A stretch of DNA of 64,000 bases from JBKECA01 sp047973435 (lineage in GTDB: Bacteria; Planctomycetota; Planctomycetia; Planctomycetales; Planctomycetaceae): the NCBI GenBank assembly GCA_047973435.1, contig JBKECA010000285.1, positions 1-64,000 on the forward strand. The letters are read 5' to 3'. A program made the translations under genes and the position numbers. Below, one piece after another: positions 62,056 to 64,000 of this stretch (within the stretch, counting starts at the first letter, position 1; every line of letters begins with the position of its first letter). The notes beneath the pieces were generated by a model, which did no database searches, was not told the DNA's origin, and saw only the letters and a list, made by a program, of their open reading frames with translations.

Positions 62056-63504
62056 TCAGGCCATCAGTTCGGGAATCGGACTGGCTGGCAGCACGCCCGT
62101 CAGTTTTTGGTCCAGACCCTGATACTTGTAGGTGAAGCGTTCGTGATCGAAGCCGAGGAGTTGCAGAACCGTGGCGTGGAAGTCCCGGATGTGGATCGGG
62201 TCTTTGACGATGTTGTACGAGAAGTCGTCCGTCTCGCCGTAGATTGTTCCACCCTTGGCACCGCCGCCGGCCATCCACATGCTGAAGCAGCGGGGGTGAT
62301 GGTCGCGGCCATAGTTTTCGCGGGAGAGTTTGCCCTGCGTGTAGATCGTCCGGCCGAACTCGCCCCCCCAGATGACGAGCGTGTCGTCGAGCATGCCCCG
62401 CAGCTGCAGGTCCTCCAGCAATGCATAGCAAGGCTGGTCGACGTCTTTACACTGGCTGGGCATTCGCACGGCGATGTTCGCGTGGTGGTCCCAGTTGTTG
62501 TGGTAAATCTGCACGAACCTGACGCCCCGCTCAACCAGACGGCGCGCCATCAAAACCGAATTGGCGAAGCTGCCCGGCTTTTTGGCGTCCTCCCCGTACA
62601 GCTCGAAGGTGCTGGCCGACTCCTGAGTGAGGTCCGTCAACTCGGGAACGCTGGCCTGCATCCGAAAGGCCATTTCATACTGCCGGATGCGTGTGTGCGT
62701 TTCCGGATCGCCCACGGCGGCGTAATTGAGTTCGTTAAGCTTATTCAGGCCCTCGATGGACTGACCCCGAATTGCGGGGGGGACACCGGGCGGGTTATTG
62801 ATGAACAGAATCGGATCGCCACTGCTGCGGAACGAGACCCCGGCATGCTCGCCCGGGAGATATCCCGCACCCCACAGTCGCGCGGAAATTGCCTGCTCCT
62901 GATCGCGATTGCTGGGAACCGCCACCAGCACGACAAAGGCTGGCAGGTTCTCGTTCATCGATCCCAGACCATAACTGGCCCACGCCCCCAGACAGGGGCG
63001 GCCCGTCACCTGATTGCCGGTCTGCATTGCGGCAATGGCCGGTTCATGATTAATGGCCTCCGTGTGCAGCGAGCGCATCCAGCAGATGTCGTCCGCCTTC
63101 TTTGCGAGCCACGGAAGCATCTCCGTATTCATCCACAGCCCACACTCGCCGGCGGGGGAGAACTTGTACCTCGACGGCGCGACCGGAAAACGGGCCTGAC
63201 CGCTAGTCATCGTCGTCAGCCGTTGCCCCATCCGGATCGACTCAGGCAGTTCCTTGTCGAACCAGTCCTGCATCACCGGCTTGTAGTCGAACAAATCAAT
63301 CTGCGAAGGGCCCCCGACCATGTGCAGGTAGATCACGCGCTTTGCTTTGGGGGCAAAGTGGGGTTCCTGCACATGGGTGCTCGTGCCGGCCGTCGCTGTC
63401 TGCCCGAGCAGCGACGCCAAGGCTGCCCCACCCAGGAGATTACGTCCGTTGGCAAAAAAGTGCCGCCGGGTCTGGTTGAGCAGAAACTCGTCGAACAGAC
63501 GCAT
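62056..63504 (-). CDS. Tat-exported DUF1501 family protein
   Basis: A 482-residue protein with a twin-arginine leader (NQTRRHFFANGRNLLGGAAL). The DUF1501 pattern is present: VIYLHMVGGPSQIDLFDYKP, SSGDPILF, VRFVQIYHNNWDHHANI, LVIWGGEFGRT and DHHPRCFSMWMAGGG. The fold is related to alkaline phosphatase/sulfatase enzymes. In Planctomycetes these usually sit after a DUF1549/DUF1553 cytochrome-like gene; that partner is not upstream here (63505-63689 holds no gene), so this is a solitary member. Function unknown. Confidence 0.93.
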   Translation of the reverse strand: MRLFDEFLLNQTRRHFFANGRNLLGGAALASLLGQTATAGTSTHVQEPHFAPKAKRVIYLHMVGGPSQIDLFDYKPVMQDWFDKELPESIRMGQRLTTMTSGQARFPVAPSRYKFSPAGECGLWMNTEMLPWLAKKADDICWMRSLHTEAINHEPAIAAMQTGNQVTGRPCLGAWASYGLGSMNENLPAFVVLVAVPSNRDQEQAISARLWGAGYLPGEHAGVSFRSSGDPILFINNPPGVPPAIRGQSIEGLNKLNELNYAAVGDPETHTRIRQYEMAFRMQASVPELTDLTQESASTFELYGEDAKKPGSFANSVLMARRLVERGVRFVQIYHNNWDHHANIAVRMPSQCKDVDQPCYALLEDLQLRGMLDDTLVIWGGEFGRTIYTQGKLSRENYGRDHHPRCFSMWMAGGGAKGGTIYGETDDFSYNIVKDPIHIRDFHATVLQLLGFDHERFTYKYQGLDQKLTGVLPASPIPELMA

Positions 63505-63689
63505 GGGTTCTCCTCGTGTTCTGCAGACGGTTCACGGCCACCTGACTCCGGGCAACGACGGAATCATTACCTGCGACAACTCATGATCGTGTCACTCGTC
63601 CACATATCCATGATAACCGATCCCAGTGTCGGCAGACGAGCTTTCTCATTCAGAACGAGACCATCGCAAGAATGGAATCCCGGTCGCGG

Positions 63690-64000
63690 CTACTTCTCGT
63701 CAGCCGCACCCAGCCAATCGGCCAGCGTCAGACTGTAGTTGAACAGCTCTTCAGCTCGGAAATAGAGCGCGATTTCGCGGCTGGCGGCGTCGGGGCCGTC
63801 GCTGCCATGAATCAGATTCATCTGACGAGACGAGCTGAAGTCCCCGCGAATCGTCCCCGGTGCAGCTTCCCGACCATTGGTCTTGCCCATCAGCCCGCGC
63901 ATCACCGAAATGACTTCCGGCCCCTCGACGCACAACGCCACGATCGGTCCTGCGGTAATGAACGACTCGAGCTGCGGGTAGAACGGCTTGCTGACGTGTT
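63690..64000 (-). CDS. ndk: Nucleoside diphosphate kinase, C-terminal part (cut by window edge)
   Basis: The frame runs in from the right edge and ends at 63690, giving 103 residues. It contains KPFYPQLESFITAGP, GPEVISVMRGLMGKTN, PGTIRGDF and the active-site NLIHGSDG with the phosphorylated His, then SREIALYF, all typical of Ndk. The enzyme balances NTP pools by phosphate transfer. The start lies outside the window; the stop follows a short acidic tail (GAADEK). Confidence 0.95.
   Translation of the reverse strand, partial: HVSKPFYPQLESFITAGPIVALCVEGPEVISVMRGLMGKTNGREAAPGTIRGDFSSSRQMNLIHGSDGPDAASREIALYFRAEELFNYSLTLADWLGAADEK

Noticed and set aside
61954..63738. A 594-codon open frame on the plus strand opposite the DUF1501 gene
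   Set aside because: It mirrors the third codon position of the real gene in G+C-rich DNA, its product is rich in Arg, His and Gln with no domain, and the opposite strand carries a full DUF1501 protein.
1..64000. CRISPR arrays, prophage genes, tRNA or rRNA genes
   Set aside because: No regularly spaced repeats of suitable length, no phage structural or integrase genes and no convincing cloverleaf or rRNA sequence was found on either strand.

Overview
The window reads as a chromosomal segment of a member of the Planctomycetes, most likely family Planctomycetaceae. The grounds are gene content: three secreted sulfatases, a Tat-exported DUF1501 protein, a DUF6807 (PmoA-like) protein, two MoxR/DUF58/VWA clusters, many signal-peptide or single-membrane-anchor proteins, a lone murD outside any dcw cluster, and a G+C-rich sequence with few recognisable Shine-Dalgarno sites. 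Genus cannot be fixed from the sequence. I found no tRNA, rRNA, CRISPR array, prophage or complete insertion sequence. The edges cut a dTDP-glucose 4,6-dehydratase gene (left) and a nucleoside diphosphate kinase gene (right).

Layout. 0-8 kb: a GNAT-nitrilase fusion, a membrane-anchored thermonuclease-like protein, a small zinc-ribbon-like protein, TerC, an aldo/keto reductase, a thioredoxin-like protein and a DUF6807 protein carrying an extra SH3-like segment. 8-18 kb: purD coupled to a chromate transporter, a VWA-MoxR-DUF58 operon, a Kef-type antiporter, a MarR regulator with a tandem operator-like repeat, and an Ldh-family oxidoreductase. 18-28 kb: a minus-strand type II secretion/pilus-assembly operon (gspG-H-I-J-K, a fused PilM-PilN/GspL protein, a PilO-PilP-like fusion with cadherin-like repeats, and an overlapping ATP-grasp-like gene). 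29-36 kb: rpsA, a sulfatase, a P1B-4-type metal ATPase, and a DEAD-box helicase. 36-47 kb: an Fn3/DUF6754 membrane protein, a DDAH-like amidinohydrolase, a glutathione peroxidase, rsgA coupled to an FHA protein, two more sulfatases and a HEAT-like secreted protein. 47-55 kb: a second MoxR-DUF58-BatA-VWA operon. 55-64 kb: a GT-C-like membrane protein, MOSC coupled to murD, a nitrilase, rlmN, DUF1501 and ndk.

The most notable item is a dispersed 86-bp palindromic element. Five copies are near-identical, two are diverged but still exactly 86 bp, one is expanded by an internal triplication, and one possible end remnant is seen. The ends are imperfect inverted repeats (TATACCGCACGCGG / TATACTGCCCGCGG), two copies abut in tandem sharing TA, and one translation frame on each strand is open throughout. 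One diverged copy lies in frame inside a sulfatase gene and adds about 28 residues between signal peptide and catalytic domain. This resembles the behaviour of Rickettsia palindromic elements, but the sequence appears unrelated. Copies also bracket the glutathione peroxidase gene and fill the spaces on either side of it.
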